A DNA stretch of 64,000 nucleotides, taken from positions 72,439,617 to 72,503,616 of the forward strand of contig NC_087063.1 of the NCBI RefSeq assembly GCF_963678635.1, given 5' to 3'. Below are positions 45,601-55,677 of the stretch, piece by piece. The notes below the pieces were generated by a model that was not told where the DNA came from, searched no databases, and was given only the letters and a program-made list of their open reading frames with translations. A program made the translations under genes and the position numbers. Each line of letters opens with the position of its first letter. The first letter of the stretch is position 1. This DNA is from Symsagittifera roscoffensis (taxonomy: Eukaryota > Xenacoelomorpha > Acoela > Convolutidae).

Positions 45601-48600
45601 GGAGCCAATGATATGAAAGCTTTATTAAATCTAGTTTTTCTGGACATTTTCAAAAGCTTGTTGTTCTATTTAGCGGCTTTCTTCTCAATTTAAGTCTGCT
45701 ATTTTTTCATGCTGTGTTTTTGTTGTTTTGCTAGTGGTGCAAAGCTCTGCTTCGTCTCGGAGTTAAAAAATATATATTTTTTTCGAACTTTTGAGTAATT
45801 TGTGGTGCATTTTCTGCCTTGGGAGCCGAATAGGTGATTTTTTCCGGAAATTTTTATTTACTTTTCAAATCAAGGTTGAAAGGGCTTCAATATGATACTT
45901 TTAGGCCCAATTTGATATTCATATGTTGGACCTGATTTTGCATGAAGAGAAAATATACATGAATATGCAATGTTTTTTTAATTTCTGTTTTGGGAACAAA
46001 TATTTCAACGTTCAGGTTGCTTGCGCGAGTAGTATTGTATCGTGTCCCGGATCCTAAGGGGGGGGGGTCCTTCCTAAGGGGGGGGGGGGGGGTCACGTTG
46101 TTCTCAAAAATGTAGAATCAGAATGCAATCAGCTCATTGGTGTATTAGAAAAAACGGTGATTTTTTATTTAATTTTGGTTTATTGGGATTTCTATTAGCT
46201 CTTTTAACAACATGAAGTTTTAAGTAACTCATCAAGGGTATACGTTTGAGTACCAGACGGTCCAGTTGTCTATTCTCTCCGAGTCTCATTATGTTGAATT
46301 AGAGTTATTTAATTTTGAATATTTATGGTGATAATGCTGGCTGGAGAAATAAATTCTTTCTTGTTTATTCTTATATGCCAAGTTGATTTGTTTTAGGAGT
46401 CCTTGTTTCGATCCCCAGTCTATTCGCCCAGCCAACCTCGCTCATTAACAACATTAGCAGAGAACCAGTCCTCTCCTTCTGCTGCCACGTCTCCGCCCAG
46501 GGTACTACTGAAGCAGCAAAGTTATCTGGGGAGTAAACAGAGGAAATGCAGACGACTGGTGGACTTTCTAAACTTCCTTACTTGTGTAGAGGTTGGGAGT
46601 GATCTTTGGCTTTTTTTCATCTTCATCCACCCGCCAAATTTTTGAATTGACAACTAGGAAAAAGAAGTCTTTTCACCCCCACCCCTCCCCCCAATTTACA
46701 ATTCTCAAAAGATATATAAAAAAGAGATAAAAATTCTCTTATCTGATTAGTTGAGTAAATTTGGGCGGAATAAGTTCAGCCTGGAAAATTTTTCGCAGTA
46801 TTTGTTTGTTTTTTGGGTTGCTTTTATTGAATATTAAGTTTAAGATAAAGCGTTTTCAGGCCAATGAGTTTTGATTAATTGTTTTTTTTTTACTGTGGAG
46901 AAATTTAAAAAATGAAGCATCATAGTTTCCCTTATAGGTCGGCACCTCTCTGTGTCTGACTTTGCCCAGTGGAGCTCCCTTCTCCTGTCATATACACGCA
47001 AACCCACAAAAAGTTCAAGCTGAAATAGGTTAGATTTTAATTAATTGATTGTAGATAAAACTTTCCTTAAATTTTAGTTGTTTCCATCTCGCTTTTTTCT
47101 CAATAAATTTAGTTTACTTCCAGAGTGGATAAAATCGATGTTTAATCTAGCGAGCAATTTTATTTTGAACAGTACCTGAAAAAAAAACACATTCCATTTA
47201 TGTGTTTTTCAAATTGTGTGTAATTTCTAAAAAGAGTATACTGCTTATTTCAGACCGAATTCAACCCTACCACACGATTCTGTTATCGCCCGACATAGTG
47301 CAAGATACGAGTGGCGAATTCCCACCCGACTTCTCCACCGCCATATGTGCACTCATATCGGCTGTATGTTGCAGCAAACCTCTCTACCAGATAGCAGCTG
47401 ATGCTGATTTGACGCTGAGACATGCCATGAAGATAGCAGCCCATTTGGTCTACTGGGATAGGGCCAAAGTAGCCTATCCTATTTGTCAGAGCAGAGTTAG
47501 TATTATTATAACAAGAGGAAAGGATAGTGGTGCCAGAAATATTTAATATTTCGATCTTAATTCTTGTGTAGTGACAAGATCTTCAGGTTTCTGTTGTGAA
47601 ATATGACCTTGCTGGCTGAATGATCATGTTACTAGTTAAGATATTTCGCCGTTTTTTGAGTTGTTTGCTGTTTTTTTTTCTCGTGTGTGAAGAGAAACTC
47701 ATCCTTTCTGTGTTATATTTTGTTTTAATATCTTACGCTAGATTGATTTTTCTTTCGATTTCGTGACAGTTAAGTAGTAGTGAGTCTCTCTTCATACAGA
47801 AGAACTGAACGTCGGAATATCAAGTTTCAGCAATTGGAATTGGGTATTTAAAAACTTTAAAGACTTAAAAATGTCAATAAAAGTAAATAGATCCAAGGTT
47901 TTAAAATCAATTGTGGTCAAGAAGAAAATCGGTAGGTTTGTGAACATCCAAATCTTACGCAAGATTTTAGGTGTATTGAATAAAAAGCGCATGTGTTATA
48001 TTAAGAGCTCACTTTTTTCCAACCTATCTCGCAATTCATTGCTGATGAACTTCAGTATCTGGGTGTTGTTCATGTTTTACTGATTAGTGACTAGTGTTTC
48101 GGAGACAGCCAAAAAATTATGGCGCATTTACCAAGGCATTAGATTCTAGGCAGGTCAGAAGCTCGAATCCGGCTGAGGTTAATTTATTTTACTTTTTCGA
48201 AGCTTATTTATTTTTACATTTTTATTACCCTTGCGGTAAGCAAGGGTATTGCAATCGGGTACAAGACTTTTTTTCTCGTAAACAACTTTGTCTACGAGAA
48301 AGTTCATAGTGAATTCAAATTTCTAATTGTCTCCTGCGCGCTAAGCCTGGAGGTAACAATTTGCTGTAAACAATTTTCTTTATAATTGTTTTAAGTGTTT
48401 TAGCATTTTGAAAATCCTGTGGAATCGAAATTTGTTTTTAATACTGGTTGTAGTTTTACCACCTCGATTCGTCAATTTTTTTTCATTTTGTCTTTTTTTA
48501 TCGGGTTAATAAGTTTCGGCTAAATTTATATCAACCTAGTGGCCTCTAATTGCGCCGTTCGGGGATTGAAAAAAGTTTGTATGCGTACGTGTGCTCTGAG

Positions 48601-51600
48601 GGGAAAACTGACATAAAGTTTCTTTTTTTAGCTAAGAATTTTTTTACGGCATGAAAGGTTTCTGCTCAGGTATTTTCGGCTTTGTTGCCACATGATAATT
48701 ATAAATTCAAAGTCAATCAACCATCCGGTGCCTCTAGGGTAGAGGTGAGACAACTTCTTGAGACTGCTTTTTTGATATTTTTTTTTCAAATTTTTCCGTT
48801 TCGCAAGGGATCCGAAGCTCTAATTTTTACTCGTGCTGTGAATGAAAACATATGTGAAACATGTGTTCAGTTATATTTGTGGCTAGTGCTTGTGATTAAT
48901 TAAGCGTGAGTGCTTAGTGTGCGAGACGCATAATCTCTAGGTCTCAGTAGGTCGTAGGTTCAAATCCGAGATGTAGCCGAATTATTGCTAATTCGAGGCT
49001 TATTTCCACTTTTTCCTTTTGCACTTTATAAAACTGCTTTTTCGTCGCGTTCTCGCTAGTGTTTGCGAAGCGCAGCTCGCCTGTGTATGAAAAGTATAAT
49101 AGCAAAAAGGAGTTTTTGCAGCTCTAAGCAATTGTAATCGCTTGAATATTTTTCATCATTCGAACTCTCTATTATGAGAATAGCCATTTAAGTAGCCATT
49201 AATTTTATGCTTTATTTTTGAACTTCTAAAAAGATTCTGATTTTCACAATAAATTGATTGCCTGTTTTCTAATTTACTTGATAGGAGACCTTATTTTCAT
49301 GATTAGATGTTTCTGAATGTATTATGCAAGTTAGCTATGTAACCTTGTAACTTATTGTTTTGCTAAGACTCGTATTTTTTTTTGTTTTATATTCATGTAC
49401 GAAATCTTTTATCGAAGTTTCATGCTATGATTAACAAAACGTGATACTGCTAGTACTTTCCATTCGATGCATTTTCCCTGTGCATCTCGTAGGTTTGTTT
49501 TATTTGGTTTATATTCGCAACATGGAAAAACTGCATATTATCTATGCACATTTGAACTAGCCAACGCAGCTTCTCTTTTTTCAACCTAAATTGCATCAAA
49601 AATTGCCAAGCAAATATGATAATTTGAGAATCTGTTTACTGCTAATATGTTTTATCGGTATGTGTTTTATTCTTTTTGTTGACCGGTGTTTGGAAGACAA
49701 CAAGATCATATAGCCCAATTGTCAAAACCTTCGTCTCTGAATCTAGAAATTCGTCTCTAAGCCGGAGGTCTGAGTCCTTCAGGCGGTTTTTTTTTGTTTT
49801 CGAAAGTTTTTTTTTGCATTTTTGGCCATTTTAAGCTCGCTTTTGCCAATTTTTGCCTGGGTTTGCGTATTACAGTATCGCCTCTATGTAAAATTCTCTG
49901 GTTTGTAATTATTGTTAAGTTAATGTTGGTTAAAGCTAAATCCTATGCAATTGCTTTTTTTATTGCTAATTACACATGCTGATCGTAGTGGAGTACTAGA
50001 GTGCAACTTTTTTGTGACTTAAATGAAATTGTGCTACTTTGGGGGTATTTTTGGTATATATCCAAGCAATGGTAACTCAATAGCATCTATAGCTGCTGTA
50101 TTTGTGGCTAGTATTTGTTTATTTCCGAGCGAGCATGCGGCAGATAAGGGACGTGAAACTCGTAATCTACAGGTGAGGTGGGAAAAGGTATTATTTTTCT
50201 TTGGTGACATTTTTGGAGCGATTGTGGAGCAGATGCAAGGACATGATACTTCTAATCTCTAGGTCGGAGGTTCTATTACGGTCCATAGCAAAGTTTTATT
50301 TCCGATGCTTCCTTTTTACTTTTTTAAAAACTTTCTTTTGTTTTTGGCTTTATGAGCAAATTTTTGCAGGTTTCTCGCTTGTGATTGCGAAATACAGCTT
50401 CCCCTCTGTGTCAATTTCTTTGATGGTCAATTTCTAAAATCTTGGATGTGGTGATTTCTATGAAAGGAGTGAAAAAAGGGGCAGGAAAAAAGCGACCAGG
50501 TTGAAGTAAGTGTTTTTTTAGATACACATCTAAGGGAGATTGAAACTCAATTTTTAAAAAAGCAATTATTAAGATGGTTTGTTGAAGATTTTCATCTTCA
50601 AGTTTGAGACAGTCGAAATATAAAGAATACTTATATAAAGAATACTTAAAGAATACCATATCTCCGTTCGTTGAGGAGACTTTGAAAATGCTCTAAATAA
50701 ACTATGATATGATTATAACGGACTTCTTGATAGTAGCTTGCCATGCCATCTTTGTTTCTTGAATAATTTGTCAACTAAAAAATTCGACTCCGTCATCAGA
50801 TGGCAAAATTATTTTCAAAGCTGGCAATTTCGTAAAGGATATAAAGTTACGCAAAGAGATTTATCAGGTTTTAACAGCCCAAGTCTTGAAGCGAAGTTAG
50901 AGAAATTTTGGTGATTCATAAACCGTTCAAAGTATAAGCCAGCTGCTGTTTGAACCATCCAAAAATTTAATTTTTTTTTGCGTAATATTCATGTGACTCT
51001 GAGTTTAATCCTCTTTATTAGTGACTGATGCTTGGAGGACAGTCAGGGCATATGGCGCAGTTGTCAAGACTTTCAACTATAAATCTGGAAGTCGGCTATC
51101 TGAGTCCCGTAGGCTACAATTCTTTCTTTTTCAGTGCTATTTATTTTCATTTTGCGTTTTCTTGGAGTTTTTTTATTTCTCTTGGCCCTTTTTTGACTGT
51201 TTGTGAAGATCAAACTCGCCACTGTGTAAAATTTTTTTAGTGTGCAATTGTTAGTATTACTTTACTACTGAATAAAGTTGTACGGACGGAATTCTTTTTT
51301 TTCTACTTGTAATTATCTGTGACGTTCGCCGTCTATAGTTATTAAATATGTTCGTTCAATCACAGTCGTAAAGACAGCGAACAATTGGGAGTAAATGACT
51401 TCTAGTGTTTTTTTTGTTTGTTATTAAGCCTTCTTAAAAACTAAAAAACTTGATGTGTTTAAGCATCGGAATTGATCAGATTAGTGCTTTTGAGTGATTC
51501 TTGCTGTAAACGAGTTTTGAAGCTGGTTTTATTAAAATGAATGCCCACATAGATCGCAAGTGGACTGTTTAAAGTTGTACAAGCGTCTATTGAGTTATTT

Positions 51601-54493
51601 TGAGTGTCTTATCTATTGGCAATAGTAGAAATTGTTATGTCAAATAGTTCGTTAAATTTTATTTTCAGTCACGGGACACAGAAGTTGCAACAAGTTTTCA
51701 ACGCACAAATGAACGAATTTTCGTTCGTTTTTTTCTTCGTTTTCTCTGCAACTATTTAAGATAATGAATTCATTTTTTGACACATGGTAGATGAAATTAT
51801 TTGAAAGGACTGAGCCGGGTCAAAATTTGAGAAATTTTGTTTCAAATCGTAAATTAGTCCGTATCTCATCACTAGTTTTAAATCCTCGAAAAATCCTCGC
51901 AGACGATATGAGAAATGTGAACTGATAAGTTCGCTTTGAAGCCGATGAGCTTGACTTACATTTTATGCCGCCGGAAAGCCATAGATAACAGAATTGAAAG
52001 AATTACTTGACACAGTCTTGAACACGTCTGAAATTTACAAATAATATCGCGCTGATGATCAAATTAGGACAACAAAAGAACAATTGGAGGAAATAATTCG
52101 GAAAGCCTACTGTTCTAATCCATATGCAGGTTTCTTGTTAGCAGTTATTTTGTGACCAAATTTTGTTCAACTTTCTGGTGTAACTGGTGGGGTTTCTGGT
52201 GGCCAAAAACTTTCGATATATATGTCGTCAAAACATGTTTGATTTTTTTTGACGGGCCAAGTAACATTATCAATTCTTTTATGTTTCAGGCGGTATAAGG
52301 TGTAAGTCAGGCTCATCAGCTTCAAAAAGAACTAAATTGTGCCCAATAATTTACATTTCTTATATGGTTTGCGAGGATGTTTCCACAGCAAGAAAACGTC
52401 TAGCTTGTGTCAAAAATGAACCGTTTATCTTGATTAGTTGCAGAGAAAATGACAGAGTGAAAAAATTCGTTCATTTTCCCGTTGAAATCAAAAAGATGCA
52501 ACTTCTATGTGCCGTGACTGTACCTCACCGTTTATTTTTTCATTTAAGCAATTCGCAATGAGACAACATTTTTGAAAAGTATGCCCAAGTTAATCAAAGC
52601 TTTAAGTTCATGAAACGTTTGTGGGAGAAAGTAAAAATAATTTGATGCGTTTTTCTTGGCTGTTTGGGGTCATGTACAGTTTGGCTAAAATAGAAGGCAG
52701 AGACTTGATTGATGGTTTCCATCAAAAGTTTTGCTTTCAGGTTTACATCCTAACCCTGTCAAGTAACGGCCTCTTGTATGTCAAATCTACAATCGCAAGG
52801 GACCTCAAGGCAGCGAACTCGCTAGCTGCATCAGAACTATTCGAGGCTATTTTCTGTTTTGTTACCCATCCCATTCCATGTTTTGATTTGAGGTTAGGGT
52901 TAGGGTTGAATATGAAAAGCAAATCTGTTCAGAATTGTCATATTTTGCTTGATACACTTTTTGTGCAGTCAAAGGGGACAAAGTGTCATTTTTGATTTTT
53001 TGTGAAAAGTTGGCTTATTATTAGAAATACTTTCTGTGTTGTTGATAAATGGAAAATAGCCCTGCCCTAATGCAGACATTCCTCTCCTTCTGTGGCTCCT
53101 CTGGAGGTCAGTTCGAACTGGGAGTTCTGTTTGAGCGTCTCTGTCTCATTTCGCCTGACCTCCAATGGGCTCATTTGAGACAGTTTGTGAACTCTCTTCT
53201 CTGGTGTCAGTACATTACTGAAGTGCACAATTACCCACTCTACAAGTCATATTTCGTGCATAATTCAAATGAAAGTAAGTGAACATTTTCCATAACACTT
53301 TACCAAATTTTGAAAAATGAGGCCATAGCGTAAACAGAGATTTTATTGTACTCAAAGGGTTGTAAAGACTCAGTAAACTATCAGAAACAATCTCGGTGAT
53401 AGATTTTTTAAAAATAGAATTAAAATTTACCCTTTAATGTATAAATTCCGTTCAAAAATGTTGCTGCTGCGACTACATTAATTCACTGAGAATACATTAT
53501 AGCTCAGATTTTGTTTGCTATTGCGAATAAATATTGGCAAGAATTAAGTTAGCATAGCTTTTGAAGGTGCTTACAAGTTTTTGATACTCGAGCGTTCCAA
53601 GGGTCTTTAGTTATACGGCCTAAAACTATCAGAATGTTATGTTAGTTGAGCTTCAGTTTTTATTGAAAACCTAGGTTTTCTTTCGGTGGCAGTAATTTCA
53701 AACAATCAGATTCGAAATCAAGAGCAAGATAATCATTTTTTCAAAATATGAAAATTATCAGTTTTGGGCCGTTAAACAGAAAACACCCAACATGAACTTT
53801 TGGAGTCCTCTCTTTGGCCATGAACCAGAGCACTTTTGTTGTGGGCTTAGTTTTGTATGTAGCTCTCACAATATTTTTTAAGCTTTCTTGTAAGATCTGT
53901 AAAGTGCTTTGATTCTGATTATCAGATGAGGCCAATTCGAACCAACGACAGCAACTAAGATTCGAATCAATCTCTGATGAAAATGAAGAGGCGCCTTCTC
54001 GAGATATACTTCAGTCATTGGGGATCCGAAGTATTCTTCAAGACATGAACGGAACTGTTCACTTGGACGCGTTGGCATACAAACTTAACAGGCTATTTTC
54101 CAGTTTCCATCTCAATTTCTTTAAAAGTTTCAGATTTTAATTCATCTCAAACTCTCTACAGTCGATTTTAGTTAACCGTTAACCCAATTAAAGCAAGTTT
54201 CTGGTCAACATCAAAATGATTTTTTTAATTTACTTAATGACTGAAGTAGCTGATTTAGGAGTGGGGATGCAAACCGTTCTTATTTTTTTTTGGAGACCAC
54301 GAAAAACCAATTTGGTCGGCTTAAAATGGTCAACTATTTTTTTTTCAACAAAACTTCGAACCCCCCCCCCCCCCTCCCTCGAGCGAAAAAACTTTAGCTC
54401 CGAGCACGTAGATGAATTGGCCTGAAAATTAACCTCAAGAATAAACTGGAAAAGAGTGTTACAGGAGCATTGTTAGTCTTCTCGGAGAATTGA
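39463..54493 (+). CDS. NPRL3: NPRL3-like GATOR1 subunit, about 10 exons
   Basis: Exons: 39463-39607, 39855-39987, 40242-40419, 40745-40780, 46397-46591, 46938-47028, 47254-47495, 52741-52892, 53060-53274 and, tentatively, 54465-54493. Every phase matches, giving about 471 residues against about 569 in human. NPRL3 with NPRL2 and DEPDC5 forms GATOR1, the lysosomal GAP for RagA/B that shuts down mTORC1 in amino-acid shortage. Diagnostic matches: LTLSGSRGNELLYRNP (N-terminal longin-type domain), VAFIGYP, LHLVFATRANVSSKLTDQLS, RIQPYHTILLSP, QIAADADLTL, AAHLVYWDRAKVAYPICQSR then VYILT. The exon 9 segment GGQFELGVLFERLCLISPDL fits the C-terminal winged-helix region. The human hydrophobic QMVVWMLQRRLL segment and the following Ser-rich linker have no counterpart I can find. 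The ATG lies six bases after a TTTTTTCCAG acceptor. Confidence 0.88.
39855..39987 (+). CDS. NPRL3: NPRL3 exon 2
   Basis: Reads AKENQESLRTDKFTEFSAFD through FHLEID; acceptor GTCATCAG, donor GACAG|GTTCTT, phase 2. The FHLEID element aligns with FELKID of the human protein. Confidence 0.75.
40242..40419 (+). CDS. NPRL3: NPRL3 exon 3
   Basis: Split Ser codon then VAFIGYPVQWD and LHLVFATRANVSSK; acceptor AACAACAG, donor CTCG|GTACGA, phase 0. Confidence 0.85.
40745..40780 (+). CDS. NPRL3: NPRL3 exon 4, 36-nt microexon
   Basis: Acceptor TGTTTCAG and a consensus GTAAGT donor bracket exactly 12 codons (IHFSEDTNRSND). Phase 0 on both sides, so inclusion or skipping leaves the frame intact. Confidence 0.55.
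40904..41105. repeat. MITE-like inverted repeat with CATTTCGCCCCTAAT subrepeats
   Basis: ACACATTTCGCCCCTAAT occurs twice at the left with further CATTTCGC copies; the right side carries the inverse AATTAGGGGTGAAACGTGTG and GACGAAATGTGTG. Confidence 0.65.
42380..43510 (+). repeat. Degenerate CCAT/CCAG-type tetranucleotide array
   Basis: About 1.1 kb dominated by ATCCATCC, CATCCAGC and TCATCCAT variants. Purine-rich blocks flank or interrupt it (GGCAAGGCAGGGAAGGGAAG near 42320; AAGGGAAGAAAAGCAGGGC near 42590). Open frames within it are repeat artefacts. Confidence 0.9.
46397..46591 (+). CDS. NPRL3: NPRL3 exon 5
   Basis: 65 codons, ESLFRSPVYSPSQPRS through DFLNFLTCVE; Ser/Pro-rich then a helix. 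Acceptor TTGTTTTAG, donor GAG|GTTGGG, phase 0. Confidence 0.75.
46938..47028 (+). CDS. NPRL3: NPRL3 exon 6
   Basis: Short exon in phase 0 to 1: VGTSLCLTLPSGAPFSCH through VQAEI. It matches the human VSFCLP...IPPEAIERSLKAI stretch in position, and only this frame fits both neighbours. Confidence 0.65.
47254..47495 (+). CDS. NPRL3: NPRL3 exon 7
   Basis: Reads RIQPYHTILLSPDIVQ through AAHLVYWDRAKVAYPICQSR; acceptor TTATTTCAG, donor AGA|GTTAGT, phase 0. Strongest single match to the family. Confidence 0.9.
48860..49095 (+). repeat. tRNA-derived SINE (head type 1)
   Basis: GTGAGTGCTTAGTGTGCG, AGACGCATAATCTCTAGG, B box GGTTCAAATCC, AATTCGAGGCTTATTTCC, tail CTCGCTAGTGTTTGCGAAGC. Parallels 14770-14970 throughout. 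Confidence 0.75.
50540..50950 (+). repeat. Dispersed duplication, unit A
   Basis: Shares with 54720-55140 a series of blocks in the same order: AAGTTTGAGACAGTCGA, CCATATCT, GTTTCTTGAATAA, GGCAAAATT, GAGAAATTTTGGT and ATAAACCG/AAACTAAT. Diverged but colinear over about 410 bp. Confidence 0.65.
51038..51235 (+). repeat. tRNA-derived SINE (head type 3)
   Basis: CAGGGCATATGGCGCAGTTG, AACTATAAATCTGGAAGTC, TCTGAGTCCCGTAGG, then the family tail TTGTGAAGATCAAACTCGCC plus ACTGTGT. Parallel copies begin near 48095 and 49690. Confidence 0.65.
52741..52892 (+). CDS. NPRL3: NPRL3 exon 8
   Basis: VYILTLSSNGLLYVKSTIAR onward, matching human VYMLSP; acceptor TTGCTTTCAG. The donor chosen is TTGAG|GTTAGG (phase 2), which fits exon 9; the donor itself lies in a TTAGGGTTAGGG run. 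Confidence 0.7.
53060..53274 (+). CDS. NPRL3: NPRL3 exon 9
   Basis: PALMQTFLSFCGSSGGQFEL through NYPLYKSYFVHNSNE; resembles the C-terminal winged helix. Acceptor AAAATAG is weak; donor GAAA|GTAAGT is excellent, so another exon must follow. Confidence 0.65.
53741..54078 (-). pseudogene. Coding-like fragment, frameshifted, unassigned
   Basis: Minus strand, frame 1 reads EQFRSCLEEYFGSPMTEVYL then LEKAPLHFHQRLIRILV; near 53935 the sense moves to another frame, WFELASSDNQNQSTLQIL, LKNIVRATYKTKPTTKVLWF. Amino-acid use is protein-like on both sides of the break. I do not recognise it; likely a decayed gene or transposon inside the NPRL3 locus. Confidence 0.25.
54242..54404 (+). mobile_element. Short degenerate hAT-like MITE copy
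   Basis: GTAGCTGATTTAGGAGTGGG at one end, TTTGGTCGGCTTAAAA inside, and a C15 run then CCTCGAGCGAAAAAACTTTA with GCTCCGAG at the other, in the order of copy 1. Internally deleted. Confidence 0.45.
54465..54493 (+). CDS. NPRL3: Possible NPRL3 terminal exon
   Basis: After GTGTTACAG, the phase demanded by exon 9 gives ALLVFSEN then TGA, about the length of the human end after the winged helix. AATAAA follows at 54685. Too short to be sure. Confidence 0.3.
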
Positions 54494-54684
54494 AACCTCT
54501 GGAACAGTCGAACCAGATTCTAAGTTGCTACAGAATCGAAGACTGGTGACGACTTCCAAAAGTTGCTGACGAATAATTTATTTTCTTCGGACATCGAGGA
54601 AACAAAAACGAAGTAGAGCACTACATTAAAACATCACATTGATACAAAAATATATCTGATTTTTTATATACATAAATTATGGCA

Positions 54685-54690
54685 AATAAA
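54685..54690 (+). terminator. Possible NPRL3 poly(A) signal
   Basis: AATAAA (in GCAAATAAAATA) about 190 nt after the tentative stop codon. Confidence 0.35.
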
Positions 54691-54719
54691 ATATTTGGAG
54701 AATTTGATTCATTTTCACG

Positions 54720-55140
54720 AGCAATTATTCACATTTTTTCATTAAAAACTTTCAAATTGAAGTTTGAGGCAGTCGATATATAAGACTTATTTAGTTGTGC
54801 CATATCTATGTTCTTTGAGAAGACATTGAAAACATTTCAAAAAACGAATGTGATCTTGTCAGGCTGCATGGTATTAGTTTGCAATGCTATATTGCCTTTT
54901 GTTTCTTCTTGAATAAATGTCGGCACAACTATCATTAATATCAGGATTTTGACACCGTTAATAGCGGAGGCTGGCAAAATTGTTCGCCAAATTTGACAGT
55001 TTCATCATTGTCGCAAAATCAAGTTTAGTGACAGCAAATTTTGTTGAATCAGACAATTAGTGTTGTCAAAACAGCTCAAAATTTTGAAACATAGAGAAGT
55101 TTTGGTAACTTATAAACTAATCGAAGTAGAAGCCATCTGC
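54720..55140 (+). repeat. Dispersed duplication, unit B
   Basis: Colinear diverged partner of 50540-50950, lying between the NPRL3 3' end and the converging RhoGEF gene. Non-coding. Confidence 0.65.
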
Positions 55141-55342
55141 TAATATAAACTAGCCGAAAATATTAAGCATTTGTATAACCATTATGAAACATTTGTTAAA
55201 CGTTTACGTAAAATTGTGAAAACTACCTCGCAAATGCCAAAATTTTTAGCCGGTTTATATAGTCTGATTATATCGGTTCATTTTACTTCGGATGGTTTTT
55301 GAACACTCGGAATTATTTAGTTTTGTTTTTTTTTTGCAAATT

Positions 55343-55677
55343 TCATTTCTGAACAATGTTACCCTTTGGACTCTGAACATTGATAGCTATTTCGAATCTC
55401 TGGCCGGAGCTAATTTTTCGATCATTGACGATCGTAGTGCAGCCATTGATTTTCATATCATCATCATCATAGCGATTATTAGCATTGTAAGCTGTGTCGT
55501 TGCATGATGGTTCATCTAATTGCGAATAGCCTGGCTTTGTAAACAGGTTCGCTTTTCTCTGCCGCGTGGGTTTGACCGGCTGGTTGTCTAGTAAAGGGTA
55601 TCCGTCTAGTTCCAGAACATGTTCTCTGGAACTCCGATTTGATACTCCGATAGAATCCAAACTCTTATTAGAAAGAC
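55343..55677 (-). CDS. RhoGEF last exon
   Basis: LSNKSLDSIGVSNRSSREHV through VQSPKGNIVQK and stop; includes an RYDDDD acidic run. Acceptor TATTCCAG. No PDZ-ligand type C-terminus. Confidence 0.65.

Larger units (their letters stand above)
40781..46396. other. NPRL3 intron 4 (5.6 kb)
   Basis: Contains an inverted-repeat element (40904-41105), a SINE with tail hairpin at 41586-41624, the CCAT-type array (42380-43510), SINE pieces at about 44590-45765 (TTACCGGTAAACAACTTTG, GTCGGCTTAGTTCCC, tail at 45729-45764) and G homopolymers at about 46058-46093. Confidence 0.6.
47496..52740. other. NPRL3 intron 7 (5.2 kb)
   Basis: Carries SINEs: head type 3 (GGAGACAGCC/GGAGGACAGTC with GCATATGGCGCAGTTGTCAA) at about 48095-48185, 49690-49790 and 51038-51115; type 1 at 48860-49095 and 49985-50425; tail hairpins at 49047-49087, 49855-49890, 50371-50412 and 51197-51230. 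One half of a dispersed duplication lies at about 50540-50950. Confidence 0.6.

Noticed and set aside
46058-46093. G homopolymers as a possible G-quadruplex promoter element
   Set aside because: They lie inside intron 4 of NPRL3 near repeat debris, and such G/C runs elsewhere in the window belong to MITE ends.
52892-52904. Telomere-like TTAGGGTTAGGG
   Set aside because: Only two units, in the middle of a gene at a splice donor; no array.
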